From NCBI GenBank assembly GCA_022414725.1, contig CM039467.1:14495932-14559931 (forward strand): a stretch of 64,000 nt of DNA, written 5' to 3'. Positions 29,706-40,000 of this stretch are shown here, piece after piece; positions within the stretch are counted from its first letter, which is position 1; every line of letters starts with the position of its first letter. This DNA comes from Microglena sp. YARC. Its lineage: Eukaryota; Chlorophyta; Chlorophyceae; Chlamydomonadales; Chlamydomonadaceae. The position numbers and the translations under genes are program-made. Below the pieces are notes generated by a model. The model did not search any database. It was not told the DNA's origin and was given only the letters and a program-made list of their open reading frames with translations.

Positions 29706-30266
29706 TTTTTTTTTTTTTTTTTTTTTTACATAGGGAGGAACCAGGAAAGGGAACATCTAATAAACCTAGCCCTATGTGACCGGAGGAAGAAAAACCAAAG
29801 AACGAAGACTAGAGGACATGGACCAAAAGTCCGCTAAGACAAAAGATCCGACCAGACAAAAGACGAAAAGAAAAATAAAAAAAGGGGACAAAAGACCGAG
29901 GGACACAAACTAATTACTAGGAGGACAAAGGACTAAGGGCCTTCCGAGCACCACCCCCACCTCCAAGCAACACTGTTCCTCCCCAACCAACAAAACACCA
30001 CTGTAACCTCCAAGAGCAACACAGAAAAAGAAGGAAAGGCATGCAAGCAAAGGTCTTGCTGATCTAAGATTAAAACACTGCAGGGCATCACTCCTGTAAC
30101 AGGCCAGTGCATCAGGGCATCACTCCTTTAGCAAACCAGCACATACTCTCAGCAGCCTAGTAACATGTCGCTAGGTCACCCATGCAGATCAGCAAGCTCT
30201 GCAAAGACGACCAGAGCGCGGCATGCAACAAAAAACAGGACAGGGCCAAAGCTAACACTAACAAGG
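29706..30266 (-). mobile_element. Family 2 retroposon, composite block 2
   Basis: Poly(T) 29706-29727, hairpin arms and body to CTAACACTAACAAG, parallel to 24092-24648. A short extra AAAATAAAAAAA lies near 29870. Confidence 0.8.
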
Positions 30267-30680
30267 GCGCGATATGGCAGGTCCGTTCGTCCCGGGCTGA
30301 CAGACTGGATCATTCTGAGCTTCCTTCAGCCACAAGGCTCCTGCCTTGGCCCTTGGCCACGTGTCACCAGCCATCGCCAGGGACTGGATGCGCACCCAGA
30401 CGGATCTTCGACACCTTGATAATGGCGCCTTCTGTCAAGATTGGTGGCGTGGCCTAGATTGCTCTCTCACAGTGGCTCCTTTGCAAAGCTTATGGGCACC
30501 CCCCGATCTATTGCACCATGATTGGGGTCGCTCCCGGTGACCAGGAGCCTAATACCCCGCACATGGAAAATGACCAATCCCCATGGCCCAGGCTCCCTAC
30601 AATCCTAGGACCCAATCCCAGACCCAGCCAAGCCCTAGATCTAGACCCTGCTCTAGACCCTGACCAGACCCAGACAAATG
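30267..30680 (+). pseudogene. LINE ORF2 C-terminal fragment, composite block 2
   Basis: Parallel to 24649-25118, with a shorter Asp-Pro-Leu minisatellite and more single-base gaps. Confidence 0.8.
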
Positions 30681-30985
30681 GAACCTAATGCCAAGCAAAT
30701 GATAACAAAGGAGACAGACGTAACAAAAAAATGACCTCAAAGGGAAGCGGTCATACCGTGCATGCGGACAAACCGCCAGAACACAGCAGGATCAAGGGGC
30801 TTGGTAAAGGGGTCAGCACAGTTGTCCTTAGTGTTAACATAGACAACCTTCAGCCACGAACCATCCTCAACAACTCCTTGATATATGATGAATCACATCA
30901 ATGTGATTGCCTGCGAGGAATCAGCTGCCAGTCATTTGGCCCCAACTCAGGGACCGCAGGTTGTCACCCTGAATGGTGACAGTGA
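30681..30985 (-). pseudogene. Copia RNase H C-terminus and 3' end (block 2)
   Basis: Same content as 25119-25433: the HIDV…IKELV motif, CADPFTKP and the HGMTASL-stop end near 30735, with different small indels. Confidence 0.8.
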
Positions 30986-31644
30986 CAGATCTGCGCTAAG
31001 ATCCAGATCAAGATCTAGATCTTGATACTGTCTCTGTCTTCTTTCCTGTTGTACCTGCCCAGACCAGTCTTTTAGGTTTTCGCTTTGCTTCCAGTTGTCT
31101 TTCTTCTTTTCTGGTTGCCTCCCTGCTTTTGGCTTGTTTTTGCAGTTTCTCCCTTCGTTTTTTCTTCCGCCCCTAGGTTCAGTTTTCCACCTTAGTTGCC
31201 TCCTTAGTTTCCCCCTCAGTTGCCTCCTTAGTCCCCCCCCCCCCCCCCCCCCCCCTCCCCCCTTTTTGCTCTTAGTTTCTTGCATAGTTTTTCCTTTTTA
31301 GTCCTCCTTAGTTTGCATCTCCTCTTTTCATTCTTCTGATCCGGTGACTGTTCGAGGTTGCAATGTTTTGGCCCCCCCCTTCATAGGTCTTTTTTCTTAG
31401 TAGTCCCTAGCCCCTTCTCTGGGCTTCCTGTTTTTGGCTTCTTCCTTGCCTCTCTGGTTTGTTTGTCTTCTGTTCCTGTCCTCCTTCGTCCTTCCGTCGC
31501 CCAGGTGGTGTCCGTCCCTTAGCTGTCCCTTAGCCGTTCTTGGTCTTTTCTTTGGTCTTTTTCTCCTTGGTCACAAAGGGCTAGGATTTTATTCAGTTGC
31601 GCCTTTTCCTGGTTCCCCCTTTGTAAAAAAAAAAAAAAAAAAAA
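30986..31644 (+). mobile_element. LINE family 1 3' UTR nested in Copia (block 2)
   Basis: AGATCTGCGC… start, perfect 20-bp palindrome (31007-31026), C-run at 31233-31255, 3' hairpin, poly(A) 31625-31644. It lacks the T tract and GC-rich insert of block 1. Confidence 0.85.
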
Positions 31645-31887
31645 CTCCTAGCCTTCTCTTGGGCTTCCTGTTTTTGGCTTCTTCCTTGCCTCTCTGGTTT
31701 GTTTGTCTTTTGTTCCCGTCCTCCTTTGTCCCTTACGTCACCCAGGTGGTGTCCGTCCCTTAGCTGTCCCTTAGTCGTTCTTGTATTTTTCCTTGGTCTT
31801 TTCTCCTTGGTCACAAAGGGCTAGGTTTTATCAGTTGCGCCTTTTCCTGGTTCCCCCCCTTTGTAAAAAAAAAAAAAAAAAAAAAAA
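31645..31887 (+). mobile_element. LINE family 1 tail, second in tandem (block 2)
   Basis: CTCCTAGCCTTCTCTTGGG… to poly(A) 31865-31887, parallel to 26444-26709. Copia RNase H resumes at 31888. Confidence 0.85.
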
Positions 31888-34567
31888 GTGGTACACGGTA
31901 ACCCTAGATAAGCCCTCAATTTTTTCAACCACTGCACCTCCCTGGCTGTCTGAGCCAGGGCTTGATACTCGGCCTCACTAGAGTTAATAGCAACAGTTGG
32001 CTGCCGCTTGCTCATCCAGTTCACTAGGCCCAGCAGCAAGAACAGCATTCAGCCAGTCTGAGATCTCCTGTCAGAACCCTAAGTGCGCCTTACTTTGCAT
32101 ATTGTAGGAGTGGCACCACCATTCAACTGAATCCTCTGTGTCGCTGGTTTGTTTCGGGAGACCACTCCTGGGGTGAAAGTCTTTCACAACTAAAAAAAAA
32201 GCAAAAAAACATATCAGGCCTGGTGCACGTAGCCAAGTCTAGAAAAGCACCAACCAGGGAGAGGTACTGGCTGTGTTAGAGGGCAGGGGCTGTCCAGGGG
32301 GATCAGTGACAGTTGCACTTGGCATGGGGAAGAGAACTTGGGCTTGGCTGCATAGGTGAGACCAAACTGCTCCACCAGATCAACAATGTAAGAGTGCTGG
32401 GAGAGGTTGATCTGAACACACCTGCCATCAGAGTCAAGTGTAACATGCTTATTAAGTGAGAGAAACTGGACAGGCACACCCAAATCCTTCACCTACCAGC
32501 CAGCAGCTTCCATAGCCTTGATCAGCAAAGCATACAAAGCCAGATCATCAAAAGCACAGAAAAAATCATAAACATAGGTCAGAATATAGCTCCACCAACC
32601 AAAGGAATCCTGTCTAAAGTACAGAGCTGGTTCTGGCTTGCTCATCACAAACTCATGAACAATCAAAACCTGCTTGACCTCCATGCTCCAAGCCCTGGGT
32701 GCCTGCTTCAGACAAAAAAGGGACTTGACAAGTTTGCGTACAAGGGGAATGCCATTAGGACCAAGCACCTTGAAACCCTCAGGCTGGTGACAGTACAAAT
32801 CCAGACCAGGTTCCAAGACAGCATTGAGAAAAGCTGTCTTGATATCCAGCTGCCGAACAAACATCTTCCTATGAGTGATGGCAGCAAGGAGAACCCTAAG
32901 CCCAGCTTTAGAAGAGACCGGGGCATAGACATCATGAAAGACAAGCCCAGGCCTCTGCAAAAATCTTGAACACAAAGCGGAGCCTTATAAACGCTCCACC
33001 AATCCATTAATTCCTATCTTCTTCACAAATAACCACCTTCCAGACAGGACCCTCTGGTTTGGAGGCTGAGGAGTAACAATCCAAGTGCCATGGGCACGAA
33101 AGGATTCCATCTCATCCTTCATGGCTAGTAACCACTGATCCCGCTCAGGGTTAGAGGGGTGCATGGCGTCCCTATAGGACAGTTCAGTGGAAGTCGAAAT
33201 GTATGCACCCACATAAAGGCAGTCAACCCCTACATGAGCAACATGTGTATCAGCAGGTAGTACAACCCCCAGATCAGGAATACTGACTGGTTGAACAGAG
33301 GTCGGCATTCTTTTGCCTCTAAATCATGAAGCCTGGGTCGACTGGAACACCCCAGCCATACGCAGTATCACTCCCAGCCCACTCATCCAACTCATCACTC
33401 AGGCGTTCCTTGATGGATGACAAATCATCTAGCATTGACATGTTTGTATCACCAGGGAGGACAGGGGGCAGTGGAATCGGTACTGCCTGCAAGTCGTCTG
33501 AACGGGTGTAAGGGTGGAGATATGAATCATGCAATGGACCTGTAGAAGGCTCCACTATGATGGATGAATATCCGGATCCTATAGCTTCACGAGTGAGAGG
33601 AGGCACAGAGTAGGGCCTGGCGACCCCCTGAGATTCGGGTAAATTAATGTTCGGAAGGACTTTAGACCCCCGCCCGCCCTTTCGCTTCACACGAGATACA
33701 GCACGATCAGTCCCTGGCCTGTGATGCAACGTCATACGAGGACCAGGACAGCCGTCAACAATCTGGGTTGCTAAAGGGCTTAAGGAATTTCCAGCAGCAT
33801 CCAGCATATGACTGTTGATAGCAGTAGGGATGCTGTCTACATACTGGGACCCATCATAAGGGGAGAGCCCAGGAATACAGTTGTAGCTAAACTATTCATA
33901 GAAGAGCACATCACGACTCTCTACTACCTGGTGCAACTTTGGAACCCAAACAAAATAACCCTTGCTCACCAGGGAATACCCGACCAGTCTACCAGATAAT
34001 GCCCTCTCATCAAGCTTGTTACGCTTTTTCCCATTGACTAGAGTTACATAGCAAGGGGAACCAAATACCCGCAACAACGACACATCAGGAACCACACCAT
34101 AGAGTAGCTCATAAGGAGTCTTTCTACCCTGATTGGGCAGACGGTTGCGAAGATAACATGCACTGAGGAAGGCATAGGGCCAGAAGGACTCTGGTAGCTT
34201 AGACTCTAAGTGAAAACTCCTAGCCACATTCTGCAAAACCCCATTGTACCGTTCAAGAGTAGCATTCTGCTCAGCAGTGTACATCATCGACAACTCGTGG
34301 ACTGCCCCAACCTTGATCAACCATTCCTCAAACCACGTAACCAAAAATTCCTTAGCCCTGTCAGACCTCAAACATTTGAACACAAACCCATGTAGCTGAG
34401 TCATCCAGCTAAGGATGGTAGTCTGAACTGCCAAGGGAGCCTCATCCCTGGATCTCAAGGCCAACACCTCAGCAAAGCCAGAGAATTGATCTGTGAGACA
34501 CAGGATATAAAACTCCCCACGCAAGCCCCTGACATGGAAGGTCCATGATATCTAAGTGAATACGTTG
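31888..34567 (-). pseudogene. Copia pol: integrase, RT and RNase H, block 2 (best-preserved copy)
   Basis: Minus-strand frames in order. Integrase (34524-33892) carries RSDRAKEF and YTAEQNATLERYNGVL, placing the second Asp and the Glu of the DDE triad; the first Asp lies just upstream (HLDIM, about 34555). A linker follows (33807-33319). The RT start is RDAMHPSNPERDQWLLAMKD (about 33173-33114). The RT core (32975-32493) has VRQLDIKTAFLNAVLEPG, SLFCLKQAPRAWS and YVYD in place of YVDD (32565-32576). RNase H contains NWMSKRQPTVAINSSEAEYQ (about 32030-31971). A normal Copia pol is one long frame; here it is split by at least four frameshifts and the first Asp of the catalytic pair is Tyr. Gag and protease are missing upstream. 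Confidence 0.85.
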
Positions 34568-34726
34568 CAAGGTGGTGTTTGTTTTTTCCCCCCTTAAAAG
34601 CTTTTGTTTTTTTTTTCCCCTTAGGCTTTCTTGTCTTTTCTATGTCTTTTTCTCCTTGTTCACAAAGGGCTAGGTTTTATCAGTTGCGCCTTTTGCTGGG
34701 TTCCCCCATTTGTAAAAAAGAAAAAA
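34568..34726 (+). mobile_element. LINE family 1 tail, 5'-truncated
   Basis: Parallel to 29490-29629, with an A6GA6 tail (34714-34726) and an extra T/C-rich segment near 34582-34620. Confidence 0.75.
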
Positions 34727-34800
34727 CTCTCTCCAATGTCCTCTATCCTCTCTTTCCGGTGAAACCTCCTCTCAGTCAATGCTGTGGCTTCATTCCCATC
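34727..34800 (+). pseudogene. Copia linker fragment, plus strand (second copy)
   Basis: Same CTCTCTCCAATGTCCTCTA… scrap as 29630-29705, with indels, ending CATTCCCATC before the poly(T). Confidence 0.7.
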
Positions 34801-35360
34801 TTTTTTTTTTTTTTTTTTTTTACATTAGGGGAGGAAACCAGAAAGGGAACATCTAAAAACCATAGCCCTATGTGACCGAGGAAGAAAAACCAAAGAAGAA
34901 GACTAGAGGACATGGACCAAAAGTCCGCTAAGACAAAAGATCGAAGACAAAAGACGAAAAAGACTAGGGGACAAAAGACCGAGGGACACAACTAATTTAC
35001 TAGGAGGAACAAAGGACTAAGGGGCCTTCCGAAGCACCACCCCCACTCCAGCAACATCTGTTCCTCCCCCACCAACAAAACACCACTGTAACCTCCAAGG
35101 CAACACAGAAAAAGAAGGAAGGCATGCACCACGAAGGTCTGCTGATCTAAGATTAAACACTGGCAGGGCCATCACTCCTGTAAACTAGCCAGTGCCATCA
35201 GGGCATCAACTCCTTTAGCAAACCAGCACATACTCTCAGCAGCCTAGTAACATGTAGCTAGGTCACCCATGCAGATCAGCAAGCTCTGGCAAAAGACGAC
35301 CAGAACGCGGCATTTGCAACAAAAAAACAGGAACAGGGCCAAAGCTAACACTAACAAGGG
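34801..35360 (-). mobile_element. Family 2 retroposon, composite block 3
   Basis: Poly(T) 34801-34821, hairpin and body to CTAACACTAACAAG, parallel to 24092 and 29706 but with many one-base indels. Confidence 0.8.
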
Positions 35361-35763
35361 CGCGATATGGCGGTCCGTTCGTCCCGGGCTGACAGACTGG
35401 ATCATTCTGAGCTTCTTCACCCACAAGCTATCTGCCTTGCCCTTGGCCACCTTCACACAATGCCATCGCAGGGACTGGATGCGCACCCAGACGGATCTTC
35501 GACACCTTGATAATGGCGCCTTCTGTCAAAGATTGGTGCCGTGGCCTAGATTGCTCTCTCACAGTGGCTTCCTTTGCAAGCTTTGGGCCACCCCCCCGAT
35601 CTTTTGCACATGATTGGGGTCGCTCCCGGTGACCAGGAGCCTAATACCGCACCATGGAAATGACAATCCCCATGGCCCTAGGCGCTCCCTACAATCCTAG
35701 ACCCAATCCCAGACCCAGCCAAGCCCTAGATCTAGACCCTGCTCTAGACCCTGACCAGACCAG
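35361..35763 (+). pseudogene. LINE ORF2 C-terminal fragment, composite block 3
   Basis: Parallel to 30267-30680, including the shortened Asp-Pro-Leu minisatellite. Confidence 0.8.
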
Positions 35764-36082
35764 ACAAAATTAGGAACCTAATGCCAAGCAAATGATAACA
35801 AAGGAGACAGACGTAACAAAAAAATGACCTCAAAGGGAAGCGGTCATAGCCGTGCATTGCGGACAAACGCCAGAACACAAAAACAGGATACAAAGGGGCT
35901 GGTAAAGGGGTCAACACAGTTGTCCTTAGTGTTAACATAGACAACCTTCAGCCGACCATCCTCAACCAACTCCTTGATATAATGATGAATCACATCAATG
36001 TGATTGCTGCGAGGAATCAGCTGCCAGTCATTGGCCCAACTCAGGGACCGCAGGTTGTCACCCTGAATGGTGACAGTGACAG
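35764..36082 (-). pseudogene. Copia RNase H C-terminus (block 3)
   Basis: Third copy of the Copia 3' region; CAATGACTGGCAGCTGATTC and the HIDV motif region (about 35970-36050, minus strand) are the best preserved of the three. The Copia body is absent beyond the LINE tails here. Confidence 0.8.
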
Positions 36083-36705
36083 ATCTGCGCTAAGATCCAG
36101 ATCAAGATCTAGATCTTGATACTGTCTCTGTCTTCTTTTCCTGTTGTAACCTGCCCAGACAGTCTTTTAGGTTTTCGCTTTGCTTCCAGTTGTCTTTCTT
36201 CTTTTCTGGTTGCCTCCCTGCTTTTGGCTTGTTTTTGCAGTTTCTCCCTTAGTTTTCTTCCCCTAGTTCAGTTTCCACCTTAGTTGCTCCTTAGTTTGCC
36301 CCCTCAGTTGCCTCCTTAGTTCCCCCCCCCCCCCCCTCCCCCCCTTTTTTCTCTTAGTTTCTTGCATAGTTTTCCTTTTAAGTCCTCCTTAGTTTGCATC
36401 TCCTCTTTCATTCTTCTGATCCGGTGACTGTTTCGAGGTTGCAAATGTTTTGGCCCCCCCCTTCATAGGTCTTTTTTCTTAGTAGTCCTAGCCCCCTTCT
36501 CTTGGGCTTCCTGTTTTTGGCTTCTTTTCCTTGCCTCTCTGGTTTTGTTTGTCTTCTGTTCCTGGTCCTCTTTGTCCTTCCGTCGCCCAGGTGGTTGTCC
36601 GTCCCTTAGCTGTCCCTTAGCCGTTTCTTGTCTTTTTCTTTGGTCTTTTTCTCCTTGGTCACAAAGGGCTAGGTTTTATCAGTTGCGCCTTTCCTGGTTC
36701 CCCCC

Positions 36706-36741
<36 letters not shown>
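36083..36741 (+). mobile_element. LINE family 1 3' UTR (block 3)
   Basis: AGATCTGCGC… start, perfect palindrome 36101-36120, short C-run, hairpin, poly(A) 36711-36741. Confidence 0.85.
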
Positions 36742-36744
<3 letters not shown>

Positions 36745-36885
36745 CTAGCCCCTTCTCTTGGGCTTCCTGTTTTTGGCTTCTTCCTTGCCTCTCTGGTTTG
36801 TTTGTCTTTTGTTTCCCGTCCTCCACTTTGTCCCTTACGTCACAGGTGGTGTCCGTCCTTAGCTGTCCCTTAGCCGTTCTTGTAT
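36742..36885 (+). mobile_element. LINE family 1 tail lacking its 3' end
   Basis: Starts as the second tandem tail in blocks 1 and 2 but breaks at GCCGTTCTTGTATTT, before the hairpin and poly(A), where family 2 5' sequence begins. The composite block ends here by a non-retrotransposition break. Confidence 0.75.
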
Positions 36886-37015
36886 TTCTCTAATTAGAGA
36901 ACAAGAAGATGCTGACCAATGCGGGACCTTCAAAAGGAGAACCTGCTGACTGAGAATCCAAGAAAGAGGATAGAGTCTTAGCAGCACAACACCTGCCTAG
37001 GCAAGAAAACACTAA
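36886..37015 (-). mobile_element. Family 2 5'-end segment next to satellite array 2
   Basis: CTCTAATTAGAGAACAAGAAG… to AAAACACTAAAAATCG, the same segment as 18835-18980. It enters the satellite monomer at a different phase (GGGATGAGAGGG… instead of AGCAAAGTTA). Confidence 0.75.
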
Positions 37016-40000
37016 AAATCGCGGATTGAGAGGGAGGGAGATGGAGGATTCTGAGAGGCAGGAGGAAGTGGGTGGGGCTCGGAAGAAAGGGATCAGGAGA
37101 GAGCTGCTTCTGAAGTACTAAGGATGGGGGTCGGGTGGTTCCCGAATTAACTTGAAGGAGAATAGCCTGCCCACCTCCAGTAGGCTGACTCTTATGCTGA
37201 CCTCTGGAGGGGCAGAGTGGCGGATTAGACTGCATGAGCGTCTATAACACTCAAATGGGGCACTGAGCAGCTCCATAGCGCGAAATTGCAGTCGCTCCAG
37301 CTTGGCCGAGAGCAGCTTCGCAGCAAGTCAAAAGGCGGCGGAGAGCGACATTGCTAGGGCGAAAAAAGGACCTCCAGCTCCAATTGTCGAAAGCTTTGTC
37401 TCTACTGGGTATCTCAGCAGCTGAAATGAGAGCAGGGATGAGAGGGAGGAGATGGAGGATTCTGAGAGGAAGGAGGGAAGTGGGTGGGGCTCGGAAGAAG
37501 GAGATCAGGAGAGTAGGCTTGCTTCTGAAGTACTAAGGATGGGGGTCGGGTGGTCCCGAAATTAACTTGAGAAGAATAGCGCCCCCCCTCCAGTACTGAC
37601 TCTTATGCTGACCTCTGGAGGGGGCAGAGTAGCGGATTAGCCATGAGCGTCTATGAACACTCAAATGGGGCACTGGAGCAGCTCCATAGCCGCGAAATTA
37701 TTGCAGTCGCTCCAGCCGAATTGGCCGAGAGCAGCTTCGCAGCAAAGTCAAAAGGCGGCGAGAGCAGACATTGCTAGGGGAAAAGGACCTCCAGCTCCAA
37801 TTGTCGCCTCAAAAAGCTTTGTCTACTAGGTATCTCAGCGCTGAATGAAGGAGCAGCTGAATGAGCAGGAGGAGATGGAGGATTCTGAGAGGCAGGAGAA
37901 GTGGGTGGGCTCGGAAGAAGGGAATCAGGAGAGAGCTGCTTTCTGAGTATCTAAGGCATGGGGGTCGGGTGGTCCGAGGATTAACTTGAAGAGAGAATAG
38001 CCTGCCCCCTCCAGTAGGCTGCTGACCTCTTATGCTGACCTCTGGAGGGGGCAGAGTGGCGGAATTAGACTGCATGAGCGTCTATAACACTCAAATGGGG
38101 CCACTGAGCAGCTCCCAGTAGCCGCGAAATTGGCAGTCGCTCCAGCCGAATTGGCCGAAGCAGCTTCGCAGCAAAGTCAAAAGGCGGCCGGAGAGCAGAC
38201 ATTGCTAGGGCGAAAAAAGGACCTCCAGCTCCAATTGTCGCCTCAAAGCTTTGTCTACTAGGTATCTCAGCAGCTGAAATGAAGGAGCAGGGATGAGAGG
38301 GAGGAGATGGAGGATTCTGAGAGGAAGGAGGAAGTGGGTGGGGTCGTCGAAGAAGGGAATGAGGAGAGCTGCTTCTGACAGTACTAAGGATGGGCGGTCG
38401 GTGTGGTCCGACTAACTTGAAGAGAATGCCTGCCCTCAAGTAGTGACCTTTGCCCTGACCTGAGGGGGCAGAGGTGGGATTAGATGCATGAGCGTTAAAC
38501 TCAATGGGGCAAGCGTTAACCGGAAATTGAGTCGCTCAGCGAGGCCGAAGCGGTTTCGCAGCAAAAAGTCAAAAAAGGCGGCCAGGAGAGCGACATGTGG
38601 GGAAAAAAGGACCCCTCAATTGTCGTAAAGCTTTGTCAGGTTCCAGGCTGAATGAAGGGAGGGGATAGAGAGGGAGGGATGGAGGATTCTGAGAGGAAGG
38701 AGGAGTGGGTGGGCTCGGAAGAGGGATCGGAAGAGCTGTTCTGAGTATAAGGATGGGGGTCGGGTGGTCCCGATTACCTTGGAGAGAATACTGCCCCCCT
38801 CCGAGGCGCCTCTTGTGCGCTTCTGGAGGTGGCAGTGGCGGATTAGACTGCAATGAGCGTCTATAAAACACTCAAATGGGGCATGAGCAGCTCCCATAGC
38901 CGCGAAATTGAGTCGCTCCAGCCGAATTGGCGATAGCAGCTTCGCAGCAAAGTCAAAAGGCAACGGGCGGATGAGCAGACATTGCTAGGGAAAAAATGGA
39001 GGACCTCCAGCTCCAATTGTCGCCTCAAAGCTTTGTCTACTAGGTATCTGAATGAAGGAGCAGGGGATGAGGAGCAGGATGAGAGATGAGGATTCTGAGA
39101 CAGGGGAAAGTGGGTGGGGCTCGGAAGAACGGAATCAGGAGAGAGCTGCTCTGACAATTACTAGTTGGGGGTCGGGTGGTCCCGAATTAACTTGAAGAGA
39201 ATAGCCTGCCCCCTCCAGTAGGCTGACCTCTTTTTGTGGGCTGACCTTCTGGAGGGGGCAGAGTGGCGGATTAGACTGCTATGAGCGTCTATTACAACTC
39301 CCCAAATGGGGCACTGAGCGCTTCAACGCCGCGGAAATTGAGTCGCTCAGCGAATTGGGCCGATAGCGCTTCAGCCAAGTCAAAGGCGGCGGAGAGGACA
39401 TTGCTAGGGCGAAAATAGGCCCGCCCACTTGTCGTCAAAGCTTGCTCTACTAGGTATCTCGCAGCTGAAATGAATGAGGAGGGATGAGAGGGGGAGTGGG
39501 GATTCTGAGAGGCAGGAGGAAGTGGGTGGGGCTCGGAAGAAGGGAATCAGGAGAGAGCTGCTTGCTGAAGTATAGGATGGGGTCGGGTGGGTCCAAATTA
39601 AACTTGAAGAGATAGCCATGCCCCTGCCGTAGGCTGCATCTTGATGCATGACGTTGAGGGGGCAGAGTGGCGGATTAAGACTGCATGAGCGTCTATAAAC
39701 TCAAAATGGGGGCACTGAGAGCTCCCATAAGGGAAATATAGCAGTGCTCCCAGCGAATTGGCGAAGCAGCTTCGGTCAGCAAAGTCCAAAGGGGCCAGAG
39801 CACATTGCTAGGGCGAAAAAGGACTCGTCAGCTTCATTTGTCGCCTCCAAAGCGTTTGTCTACTAGGTATCTCAGCAGCTGAAATGAAGGAGCAGGATGA
39901 GAGGAGGGAGAGAAAGGATTCTGAGAAGGCAGGAGGAAGTGGGTGGGGCTCGGAAGAAGGGAATCAGGAGAGAGCTGCTTTGAAGTACTCAGGATGGGGG

